A DNA stretch of 64,000 nucleotides from Haematobia irritans (lineage: Eukaryota > Arthropoda > Insecta > Diptera > Muscidae), in contig NC_134400.1 in NCBI RefSeq assembly GCF_050003625.1, forward strand, positions 55,680,066-55,744,065. Reading direction: 5' to 3'. Below the pieces are notes generated by a model. It did not search any database. It was not told where the DNA came from and was given only the letters and a program-made list of their open reading frames with translations. How positions within the stretch are numbered: the stretch's first letter is position 1; the number at the start of each line of letters is the position of its first letter. Shown here piece by piece: positions 34,132 through 43,890 of the stretch. The translations under genes and the position numbers were made by a program.

Positions 34132-35257
34132 CTATGACAGTCTGGGACGTGCGAAGATCCTCTCTCTGAACGGCTTCACGACCCCTTCGCCCGTTGCCTT
34201 TCCCATAGGGATCAGCTCAACCCACTTCGAGAAACGGTCGATGAATACCAGGAGTACTATGTTGCCATGTTTAGTTCGGGGTAATGGGCCAACGAAGTCG
34301 GCGCAGACCATTGCCCAGGGTTCACTGGGTACGGTGACCAGCATCTGCCCTGCTGGTGCTGACTGACTTGGTTTATACTTTTGGCAGACTTCACAACTGC
34401 GCACAAACTTTGCAACATCACGGGCCATCCCTGGCCAGTAGTAACGTCCATATACCCGCGCGAGCGTTTTCCTTACACCCATGTGTCCGGCTGCCGGTTG
34501 GCTGTGGTTCTCCATCAGTACACGCGGGCGTAAGGATATGGGTACACAGAGTTTCCAGGGAACATCGTCTTCATCCTGTGAGTGCGTAGGGATATGTCGG
34601 AACAACTGGTTGGCGATAATAGCATAGTCCGGGAATTTAAGGGGATTGCACTGTACTTTCTCCATCTTTCCTCTGACCCAAGGGCAATCTGGTAAGGATG
34701 CCGTCGTGGCCTTCTGTAAAGTTTCCATGGGCTGCTGTGACAACGCATCGGCAATGACATTGAGGCCACCCCTCCGGTATTTTACGTCAAAGGTATACTG
34801 CTGAAGTTCAAGGGCCCACCGAGCTAGCCGGCCTGTAGGGTTGTCGATTGAGTTCAACCATTTTAGAGCTAAGTGGTCCGTGATAACCTGGAATCGGTAG
34901 CCCTCCAGATAAGGTCGCAGTTTCCGGATACCCCACACAATCGCCAGACACTCCTTCTCCGTCGCAAAATAGTTTTTTTCTGCCCCGTTCAGTGCCCGGC
35001 TGGCGTACGCAATGGCCGGTTCTCCTTCGTCCAGTTCCTGGGTGAGGACGGCGCCAAGTCCGTAGTCGCTAGCGTCGGTTTGTAGGGTAAACGTTTTGGT
35101 GAAATCAGGGCAAGCCAAAACTGGAGCCCTTGTCAACTTGTATTTCAGGATCTCAAAACCCGTATGCTGGTCCTCGGTCCATCGCCAATGCTTGCCTTTC
35201 TTCAACAGGGAGGTGAGCGGGTGCGCTAGAGTTGCGAAGTCCGGTACAAAAATCCGA
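34132..35257 (-). pseudogene. Gypsy RNase H and integrase N-terminal part
   Basis: RNase H: TLQTDASDYGLGAVLTQ, ATEKECLAIVWG and VITDHLALKWL hold the D-E-D residues. Integrase: an HHCC-type zinc finger (GHMGVRKTLARVYGRYYWPG, CEVCQKYKP), then the first catalytic D in CADFVGPLPR, then DRFSKWVE. The frame stops at 34132 within IFARP, so the second D and the E of the core are missing. The following frame begins beyond the core, consistent with an internal deletion. RNase H is in phase with the RT upstream but separated by a TAG at 35258-35260. Confidence 0.88.
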
Positions 35258-35830
35258 TACTAGGAGACTACAGCAAGGAAGCGACGTAGTTCCTTAACAG
35301 TTGTTGGTACCTCCATGTTCTGGATTGCGGCTATTTTATCTGGATCGGTTTGGATTCCCTCTCCGCTGATGACAGGGCCCACGTATTTCGTTTCTTTCTT
35401 AAAGAACTCACATTTCTCGGGGTTGATGCGAAGATTGGCCCTGCGGAGTCTCCGAAATACGTCCTGCAGGTTCTCCAGGTGTTGGTCAAGGATCTTTCCG
35501 ATGACGCAGATATCGTCTACGTATGCAAAGGCGTAAGGTTCAAGCTCGGGCCCGATAATGCTGTCGAGGGCCCGCTGGAACGTAGCTGGAGCTGAATGTA
35601 AGCCGAACGGCATCACTTTCCACTGATAAAGTCCTCTCTTCATCGAGGGGTATTTGTCAATATCCGTTCTTTAAATCCAAGCTGCTTACAAACTTGGCCT
35701 CCCTAAGTCGATCCAGTATGGATGCAATCCGCGGCAGTGGGTATGCGTCTGGGTCGGATTTCCTATTCAAATGCCGGAACTCCATACAGAGTCTCCAAGT
35801 CCCATTTTTTGCTGTGCCAAATGGATTTGG
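35258..35830 (-). pseudogene. Gypsy reverse transcriptase
   Basis: The frame from 35643 gives MPFGLHSAPATFQRALD, the catalytic FAYVDD (about 35512-35523), NPEKCEFF and ELRRFLAVVS followed by a TAG stop in place of the usual tryptophan. Upstream, 35660-35830 encodes the earlier RT boxes in another frame (DPDAYPLPRIASILDRL, FVSSLDLKNGY), ending in a stop. Between this and the protease (35830-36083) only decayed sequence is left. Confidence 0.85.
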
Positions 35831-36082
35831 ATTCGATCCTGCTCCTCTTGGGAATGTTCCCCAGCCATTCGGTGTCCAGGATGCCGGGTGGTGTCCATTT
35901 TTGGCTCGAAAGACAACTGTGTGGGACCTGATTCTATCCGTGTAGTGCCTCGGCAGCCGTTGTTAGTGATTGAGCTCACAGTAGACGATTCGCACGTCAT
36001 TGCTTCCGAGGCGCTCGCGTGTCGATGGTATTCCCACGAGCCGGGGTCATCTTTAGCTTGACTGGGGGTATGAACGAGCATG

Positions 36083-36502
36083 TTAATCCCGCCAATGCCG
36101 CCAACGACCAAAAAAATCCAGTCCTAAGAATAAGTCCTCGGTTGCTTCCGGCATCACCAGCAGCCTGATCGGGATGAGCTGGTTGCCAATCTCAATTGTT
36201 GTTTCTAAGGCCTTGCGAACGTGGCACTGCGTGTCATCGGCCAAGGTGACATTGGCCTCGTAGGGAAGGATGGGGTCCCTGTGTTTAAGGCCTTCCACGA
36301 GTGTTTCGCTCACGAAACAGGTGGTGGCCCCGGTATAAATGGTGGCATCCACTAGTCGTTCGCCAATTTTCACCGTAGCCACCAGCTTTGTGGGTTCTAC
36401 CCGGAGGGAGGTTCCTAGTTGCGGGGGGTGTTGTCTTGCGGATCCGCTTCCCCTCGTGTGTTGCGGGTCCGTCGCGCGTTTCCCGACGACCGTCGACAGC
36501 AA
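36083..36502 (-). pseudogene. Gypsy aspartic protease
   Basis: It should cleave the Gag-Pol polyprotein. ATIYTGATTCFVSE has Y where the catalytic aspartate of the D-T/S-G triad is expected, and FLGLDF is the usual later hydrophobic-G motif. The frame overlaps the end of gag by about 88 bases and lies in the -1 frame relative to it, the normal layout for -1 frameshifting. The lost aspartate means this copy could not work. Confidence 0.82.
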
Positions 36503-37560
36503 TCAATGGTTCTGACCTCTCTCCGTCCGCAGTCCCAGCAGTAAAGCACCTGTGGGTTTCGACAGCGTGCGGCCATATGGTCACTTTGGCCACATCGTCG
36601 GCAAGCAGTCCATGGATCGATGACCGATGGTGGCTGGGGTTGCTCTGCTTCCTGGTTGATCCGACGATGTTGCTCCCGCGGTTGGGTCGCGAGTGAAGGA
36701 AGACTTTCGAGGTCTTCCGCCAACTCTAACAATTCTCGTAAGCTTCGGAAGTCCCGACGTCGAATATACCACAGATATTCAGGTAAAGCGTTGCGGAAGG
36801 TCCGCTCCAACTTTTGTTCTTCCGAATAGTCACTATGCTTCATGAGGCTCTGCATGTTCAGCGTGTAGCTCCTGAAGGTTTCTCGAGGTTTCTGTTTCCG
36901 CTTGCGGACCTCGTCTTCCAATTGTTCAAAATAGCGTGCCGGGAGAAAGAAACGAAGGAATTCCTCTTTGAAGACAGGCCATAATTGACCCGTGGCGCAG
37001 TTATTCCGGAACCACACCAGGGCTTTCCCCTCCAGGACCTCAGGCATCATCTTGGGTAACAGATTGGTATCCACCTCGTACATTTGGGCGAGCTCTTCTA
37101 TCCGCTCTATAAATTCTAGGGGTTCGCGCTCGCTGCTGTATTTGACCCCCCATTTCCGGACTTGGTCTGCCACCGATCGTGAATCCAGCGTGGCTGTGGG
37201 GCTAGGTCGCCCCGTGTAGTGCTGGTTAACGTCCACTGGACTGAATGTTCCCCTTGACGCGTCGGTACCTCGCGAATCGGAGGCGATCATGGCCCCCGTA
37301 CCGCCATGGCCTACGGTTATTCCAACCTTCACCGGGGCCTTTGTGGTGGGCGACATTCTTCCGGCGGGGTCATGTTCTTCCTGGATTTCCATCAGCTTTC
37401 CCAATGCATCCTGGTCGTGTTCTGTTCCGATGAACTGGGCGAACCTTTTCCGGAGATCTTCCACGTTCCTGGTGGTATCTAACTGGAATTCGGTCAACTA
37501 CTTAACAAGGTCCTCTCGGCGCAGAGTATACGCCCAACCGGCACGTAATGCTCCAGGCAT
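36415..37560 (-). pseudogene. Gypsy gag
   Basis: Gag forms the capsid-like particle. The likely start is ATG at 37560 (MPGALRAGWAYTLRREDLVK), with an in-frame TAG at 37498-37500, after which the frame runs 360 residues. The capsid-like part has LEGKALVWFRNN and FFLPARYFEQLEDEV. A CX2CX4HX4C knuckle CRRCGQSDHMAARC is followed by a second knuckle beginning CWDCGRR that has lost its histidine spacing. Gag precedes the protease, as expected. Confidence 0.85.
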
Positions 37561-37615
37561 GATGACAGTTATCAATAATACTAACTCTCCAACGAAAACT
37601 AATTCTCTTATCTCT

Positions 37616-37633
37616 GTTCCTGCTCGGGCGCCA
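37616..37633 (-). other. tRNA primer binding site
   Basis: On the minus strand TGGCGCCCGAGCAGGAAC begins one base after the 5' LTR. TGGCGCCC is complementary to the 3' end of lysine-type tRNAs. The exact tRNA is an inference. Confidence 0.8.
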
Positions 37634-37634
37634 C

Positions 37635-40000
37635 TGTAACGACGGGTTTTCCCACTACTGGCTGTGGTAAGGCTCTAGATGGCCAGGGTACTTCACAGAA
37701 ATTTATTCTGGAGACTGAGATAAGAAGAAGGCGTGATTGTTACGGTTTTAAGGTAAGAATCTTTATTTGTCGTTAGGAGTTATAGTACAATGATAAGCCT
37801 TAATAGTACGGGCGGTAATTATGTGATGGTGGCCTCGGGGTTTGAAGTGGCTGAGACCTACCGGTCCTCATCTTGTGTGCGGTACTCGTATTCTCTGGTA
37901 TCGTCTTTTCACGGTGGAGTGGTGATGCGGTGACTTCGGGAGAGCTGAGCACTACTCCGGAGATTGTCGGCGATGTGAGACGGCGGGACACGAGGGTATA
38001 GGTTAGTGTGGTTCTGGTCACCGAGTGACGCTTCGACGGGATGAGAAGGAGGGACACGGGATTCACTAAATGTCGATCAAGGTTTAGTTCTGGAATAGGA
38101 AAAGTGGAGGGAGAAATACAGGAACGCGTGGCTAGAGTGGTCGCACACCTCTAGCTGTAGGGTAGAGAAGGGAGGAACGCTGAACTAGAGTGGAGTAGGA
38201 GGGAACACGTGGCTAGGGTGGTCGCACACCCCTAGCTTTGGAATAGGGAAAAATAGGAACACGTGACTAGAGTGGTCGCACACCTCTAGTTGTGGGATCA
38301 AGTGAAAAGGGAAAGATAGGAACACGTGGCTAGGGTGGTGGCACACCCCTAGCTTTGGAATAGGGAAAGATAGGAACACGTGACTAGAGTGGTCGCACAC
38401 CCCTAGCTTTGGAGTAGGGAAGGATAAGGGAAAAGCAGGAAGAAGGAGTAGGAAGGAACACGTGGCTATGGTGGTCGCACACCCCTAGATTTGGAATAGG
38501 GAAAGATAGGAACATGTGACTAGAGTGGTCGCACACCTCCAGTTGTGGGATTTAGGGAAAAGGGAAAGATAGGAAACCGTGGCTAGAGTGGTCGCACACC
38601 TCTAGCTTCGGAGCAGGGAAGGATAAGGGAAAGGTAGGAAGAAAGAGTAGGAAGGAACACGTGGCTAGGGTGGTCGCACACCCCATAGCTTTGGAATAGG
38701 GAAAGATAGGAACACGTGACTAGAGTGGTCGCACACCTCTAGCTTTAGAATAGGGAAAGATAGGAACACGTGACTAGAGTGGTCGCACACCTCTAGTTGT
38801 GGGATTAAGGGAAAGATAGGAACACGTGGCTAGAGTGGTCGCACACCTCTAGCTTCGGAGCAGGGAAGGGAAAGGTAGGAAGAAGGAGTAGGAAGGAACA
38901 CGTGGCTAGAGCGTTCGCACACCCCTAGCTTTGGAATAGGGAAAGATAGGAACACGTGGCTAGAGTGGTCGCACACCCCTAGCTTTGGAGTAGGGAAGGA
39001 TAAGGGAAAAGCAGGAAGAAGGAGTAGGAAGGAACACGTGGCTATGGTGGTCGCACACCCCTAGATTTGGAATAGGGAAAGATAGGAACATGTGACTAGA
39101 GTGGTCGCACACCTCCAGTTGTGGGATTTAGGGAAAAGGGAAAGATAGGAAACCGTGGCTAGAGTGGTCGCACACCTCTAGCTTCGGAGCAGGGAAGGAT
39201 AAGGGAAAGGTAGGAAGAAAGAGTAGGAAGGAACACGTGGCTAGGGTGGTCGCACACCCCATAGCTTTGGAATAGGGAAAGATAGGAACACGTGACTAGA
39301 GTGGTCGCACACCTCTAGCTTTAGAATAGGGAAAGATAGGAACACGTGACTAGAGTGGTCGCACACCTCTAGTTGTGGGATTAAGGGAAAGATAGGAACA
39401 CGTGGCTAGAGTGGTCGCACACCTCTAGCTTCGGAGCAGGGAAGGGAAAGGTAGGAAGAAGGAGTAGGAAGGAACACGTGGCTAGAGTGTTCGCACACCC
39501 CTAGCTTTGGAATAGGGAAAGATAGGAACACGTGGCTAGAGTGGTCGCACACCTCTAGCTTCGGAGCAGGGAAGGATAAGGGAAAGGTAGGAGTAATAGG
39601 AGCTTGCTACTGATTCTACATTAACTACGTCTCTACCAAGTTCTTCTGGGAACCACTTACCACGTCGACGTGTCCTTCTTGGCTGCTGTTGAATGACTAC
39701 CCATCTCACACAGTGCACGCCTTTTATACTTTTCCTCGTCACGCGTTTTAACGACAACTTGTTTATTTCTAAACGTAATAGGTGTTGCTCCCGTATGATG
39801 TTGTTGGTTTATAACGGTAACTTGTTTACTCCAAACAATTTAACTTAAATATAACGCAAATTGAATATTAATAAAACTAAACAATTCAAAATAAAAATTA
39901 AAGGGATTCCTCAAATATATAAAAAAAGTAACAACATAAATGCAAAATTCTTGTGAAAAGTTGTGGCTGGAAACGAGGGTCACCGACTTCCAGCGTCACA
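37635..40000 (-). repeat. 5' LTR of the large Gypsy element
   Basis: 2366 bp, TGTAACGACGG to CAGCGTCACA. It lacks the 83-bp duplication and the nested DINE-like copy of the other LTR but carries a larger minisatellite. Confidence 0.92.
38075..39600. repeat. LTR minisatellite, ~54-bp unit (right)
   Basis: Same unit as 30594-31560. A 576-bp block (38404-38979) is repeated almost perfectly at 38980-39555, including variant units such as 'gatttagggaaaaggg' and 'ccccatagctttgg'. This is a recent higher-order duplication. Confidence 0.92.
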
Positions 40001-40149
40001 AGTTTCCATATTACTTAACTCCGTAGACCACAATGGCAGTCAAGTTTTCCCCCTTATCTTTTCTCTTGGGAATGTATGTAACTTTTATTGAGATGTTAAA
40101 GGTCTTAGTAATCCATCCACCGCGTCTTCGATATCCTCAACAGTTCTCA

Positions 40150-40342
40150 TATTTGTGCTATTTCCTATTGCAATCAGCTTTCCTCACATTTGGCGAAAAT
40201 ATGGTCTTGGTGGCACAAACATAAATTTGAAACTTAAGTAGCGATGATCTGAGAAACTATGTTCATTTAAAACCTGCCACTCAGATATCTTTTCATTCAG
40301 ACCTTGCGAGGCCAAGGTGACGTCCACAACTTCTTGCCTGCA
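40150..40342 (-). pseudogene. LINE endonuclease fragment
   Basis: Reads CRQEVVDVTLASQGLNEKIS then NEHSFSDHRYLSFKF, the end of an APE-type endonuclease with the catalytic SDH. After a shift it continues as TKTIFSPNVRKADCNRK. Weaker similarity may reach about 40040. It lies directly beyond the Gypsy LTR. Confidence 0.7.
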
Positions 40343-40379
40343 ACCTCAAAATCGCCTCTATAACATATAATCTCAAACA

Positions 40380-40640
40380 TATTCTGCTTCAAACATATGT
40401 ATATATTTTCTGAATTTGTTCAAACAAAAACTTGTTTGTGCTGTACAAATATGTTATGTTTCACCCTAAGCATATCTTGTTTAAGCCCGAATAGTTAATT
40501 CCAGTTTCTAAACATTTGTTTGCTTGCTGCAAAATGTCTTAAATGTATAGTATATTTATATAAATGAAAATATATATTTGTCATGTATTTGAATATTATA
40601 CCCCAAATATTTATTTATATACAAAATATGTAAGTCGATA
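40380..40640. repeat. ATGTT-family fragment
   Basis: 'aacatattctgcttcaaaca', 'gttatgtttcaccctaag' and related phrases also occur at 60600-60720. Confidence 0.5.
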
Positions 40641-40756
40641 AACAATCATGAACGTTTACTCAGCAACTCTGTTTTTTGTTGCAATTAAACTTTCAGTTTT
40701 ACATATCATTACATGCCTTTCGTTATCGACCTCCTTCGCCATCTTAATGTTTTTTT

Positions 40757-41105
40757 TTATACCCACCACCATTTGATATATCCCCCAAATATACCGATCT
40801 CCCGAGTTTACTTCTTGGGCTTATAGAAACCGTAGTTTTTATCCAATTTGCATGAAATATTTCATAATTTTCTTGCACACTTACAAGAGATGTTAATGAT
40901 TCCTCTAAAACTCAAACAAAAATGGTTCTTCCAGAATCTGATATGTTATTGTCTTCAAAGGTAAAATCTTTAAACTTATCTTCAGGAAGTGTACTAATTG
41001 AACTGCTCTGTTTGGGAGAATATCTGTCATCAAATCACACTGACATTTCAAAGGAAACTATAATATTTGATTCTTGGTAGTGGGTATTTAAGACTCGGCC
41101 CGACC
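40757..41105 (+). mobile_element. Third DINE-like family, short copy
   Basis: It starts TTTATACCCACCACCATTTG and ends TAGTGGGTATTTAAGACTCG with GGCCCGACCGAAC, a hairpin-capable end. The middle has CCGATCTCCC but no array. Confidence 0.5.
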
Positions 41106-41640
41106 GAACTCTCTATTCTCTCTCGCTCTTTTTGACGTTTCTAAACTTAAACGTACACTGAAAAAACAGTGAACCCATTTCCATTGCAAAATGAACTAAA
41201 CTGTAGTAATATTGACCATGATTTAGCCCTTAAGATTTTTTCCAACTTGTCTAGTTTATAATTCTCTTAAAGTTTAGTTCATCTATAACATTATATTTTA
41301 GTTCATTTTTACACCATAAGATTTATATACCCCTACCAAGTTAAAAAGTCAGTAAAATAATGCTGTTTACTTGCTTATTTTGAGGGAAACCCGATAATAA
41401 AATTGGTTAACAGTCTCTTTAAAATGTCGACGACTAAACTATTTTTAAATCAATCCTTCCACAGTACAGAGAAATTAAATAATTAAAGGAACAACAAACC
41501 GTTTTACTATTATGAACATTTTCATACATTAAAATTAAACTTTCTTTAAGCAAAAGTACTTTATTATAAAAACTTATGATGAAAGTTCTTAATACAATGT
41601 TTTTTGTGAATAAAAATTATGACCACGTGGAACAGAGAAT
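41106..41640. other. No gene seen
   Basis: AT-rich. TACACTGAAAAAACAGTG near 41155 resembles the CACTGAAAAAA element ends, but no partner end was found. Confidence 0.4.
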
Positions 41641-41644
41641 AGTT

Positions 41645-42082
41645 CATCCGGATCGGATGAAATTCTTCTCTTAGAGGCCTCGCAAGCCAAATCGGGGGAT
41701 CGGTTTATATGGGGGCTATATATAATTATGGACCGATGTGGACCAATTTTTGCATGGTTGTTAGAGACCATATACTAACACCATGTACCAAATTTCAGCC
41801 GGATCGGATGAAATTTGCTTCTCTTAGAGGCCTCGCAAGCCAAATTTGGAGGTCCGTTTATATGGGGGCTATACGTAAAAGTGGACCGATATGGCCCATT
41901 TGCAATATCATCCGACCTACAGCAATAACAACTACTTGTGCCAAGTTTCAAGTCGATAGCTTGTTTCGTTCGTAAGTTAGCGTGATTTCAACAGACGGAC
42001 GTACGGACATGCTCAGATCGACTCAGAATTTCGCCACGACCCAGAATATATATACTTTATGGGGTCTGAGTGGAGGGTATAA
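41645..42082 (-). mobile_element. DINE-like partial copy
   Basis: Two 153-bp-type monomers, 'acttgtgccaagtttcaag', GACGGACGTACGGACATG and a shortened terminus GTGGAGGGTATAATA. The terminal hairpin has an internal deletion. Confidence 0.75.
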
Positions 42083-42119
42083 TAAAATAAATATTCTAGT
42101 TGAAAGACAAAGTTTTAAT

Positions 42120-43100
42120 ATAAAACTTACCAATTCTCTATTAAATTGTACGCTGGGGGAAATATAAAAAGTTGTCCAAATTTATTTGGGTTACTCTGAA
42201 ATTAAATATTTATTTTTTACATTAAATAAAATTAGTAAATAGTTTTCCAAAAAATCTAATGAAAAAAAAATAATAATATGCATAATATGCAGTTATCATT
42301 CCTCAAAATGACGACGCGTAATTTCATTTTCGATTTAAAATGCATTTTAGTCTATTGGGAAATGGTAAATGTAAGTTATACTAATTCGACCGTTTTATGA
42401 ATTTTTGTTTTATACTAATTAAAACCAAATTGAATAAGAAAATAAATTCAAGTTTGGTTCACTTTTTCGCTCATGATGAAAATTATAGCGCCTTGAAATG
42501 AGCCGTAGTCAAAATGACGAAGGATGACGTTAATGTACAAAAAATAAGGATGACTATCCAGGGTTAAAAGAAAGTTAAAGAATCCTTACCAATTCACTAT
42601 TAAATTACAGGCAAAGGAGCACTAAAAATTTTTCCAAATGTTTAAGGGGTTATTCTGAAATTAAATATTTTTTTTTTTTTTTTGCATTAAAAATATTACA
42701 TTGGTTTCCAAAAAATTTTATTAAAGAAATACTAAAATAAGGTATTAAAAACCTGTAATTTTGATGATAAAAAGGTCATAGAAACGTAAATATTATAGTT
42801 GAAAGCCAATTTTTAAAAGAAAACTTACCAATTCTTTATTTTTTTAAATTTCTTCGAATCCATCTGGAGTTGCTAAATTAAATATTGCTTTTACAACAAA
42901 GAAAAACATTAAACTGGTTTCCAAAAAAATTAATTAACAAATAATAATATACATAAAAAATATTCTTTTTAAAAGAAAGCCATATTAAAAAAATACTTAC
43001 CAATTTATGACTAAACTTTACGCCGAGATATAACAAAAAATTTCCAAATTCATCTGGAAGTGAACATTATTTTTTTACATTGAATAATAAAAATTTCAAT
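42120..43100. repeat. Loose tandem repeat, four units
   Basis: ACTTACCAATTC and TCTGAAATTAAATATTT with GGTTTCCAAAAAA recur near 42127, 42588, 42826 and 42999 (units about 170-240 bp). A piggyBac-type MITE lies between the first two. Confidence 0.6.
42290..42563. mobile_element. piggyBac-type MITE, left end eroded
   Basis: It matches 44100-44380 across AAAATGACGACGCGTAATTT and GACGAAGGATGACGTTA. The right end is TATCCAGGG then TTAA. The left end has lost the CCCTGG. Confidence 0.75.
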
Positions 43101-43289
43101 ACACTTTCAATTTCAACATATTTTCAAATATTTTGATATTCTTAATAACTTTTTCTAAACTACCGATAAAATATTAATAACTTTCATTTAAAAGGTTTAA
43201 TAAACAAACACCAATATATGTCTCAAAAATCCAAAATGTTTCATGCCTTTATATTTCCTTGTTGCATACCTTCTTAAAAGATGCAACAG

Positions 43290-43890
43290 CCCACGCCAAC
43301 GCCAACTATACAATTGAAGCATGCCAAACAAAACCAAGCAAAGCCAAAACATTCCTACAACAACAAAAACACATGTGCCTTTATTGAAAACAACACTTCA
43401 TCCAGCCAAATAAACCATCCGCGAATAACAAACACACACACAAACCACTAAATGAACAAAAATAAAAACAACCCCACACTCATGTATACACAACAAAACT
43501 CAAGTAACATCATCATTACATTAATCACATTCCACTATGCCGATAAAGATCTCGGTACTATGCATTAGTTCATCGCATCTGCTGACAATTTACTCTGAGA
43601 ATAATTTTCGTAAAGGCACACCAGTTCATGAACGATGAAACGTTTAACTTAAAATTTGCAAAAACTTCCTGAAATGTTATCTACCATTTTTGACGAAAAT
43701 GTCTATAAATTTAATTACACGTGAACTAAAAATATTTCATTGGGTAATTTTCTACCAACAATTAGTATGTCAGTAAGAAATTGTCAGTAAGAAAATGCTA
43801 TCACTTTCAAGTTCATTTTTCGTAAAAAAATATTTTCGCATACAAAAAAATCTTATAGTAATTTGCACTTATTATTTAGAAAGTACTTTA
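43290..43890. repeat. Repeat R, copy 2
   Basis: Paralogue of 12300-12785. It is split at TA (43889-43890) by the 2.1-kb element and resumes at 46277-46395. Confidence 0.75.

Larger units (their letters stand above)
30182..40000 (-). mobile_element. Gypsy-type LTR retrotransposon with >2.3-kb LTRs
   Basis: Element order on the minus strand: 5' LTR (37635-40000), PBS, gag, protease, RT, RNase H, integrase, PPT, 3' LTR (30182-32761). Both LTRs start TGTAACGACGG and end CAGCGTCACA in plus orientation. The flanking tetramers AGCT (30178-30181) and AGTT (40001-40004) could be a TSD with one change. Premature stops, frameshifts and an integrase deletion show it is dead. The GC-rich interior stands out from the AT-rich surroundings. 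Confidence 0.92.

Noticed and set aside
30594..39600. CRISPR-like regular repeats
   Set aside because: Units are contiguous 54-bp minisatellite copies without unique spacers, in a eukaryotic LTR.
41154..41340. Possible further CACTGAAAAAA element
   Set aside because: Only one end found; no inverted partner or TSD could be located.
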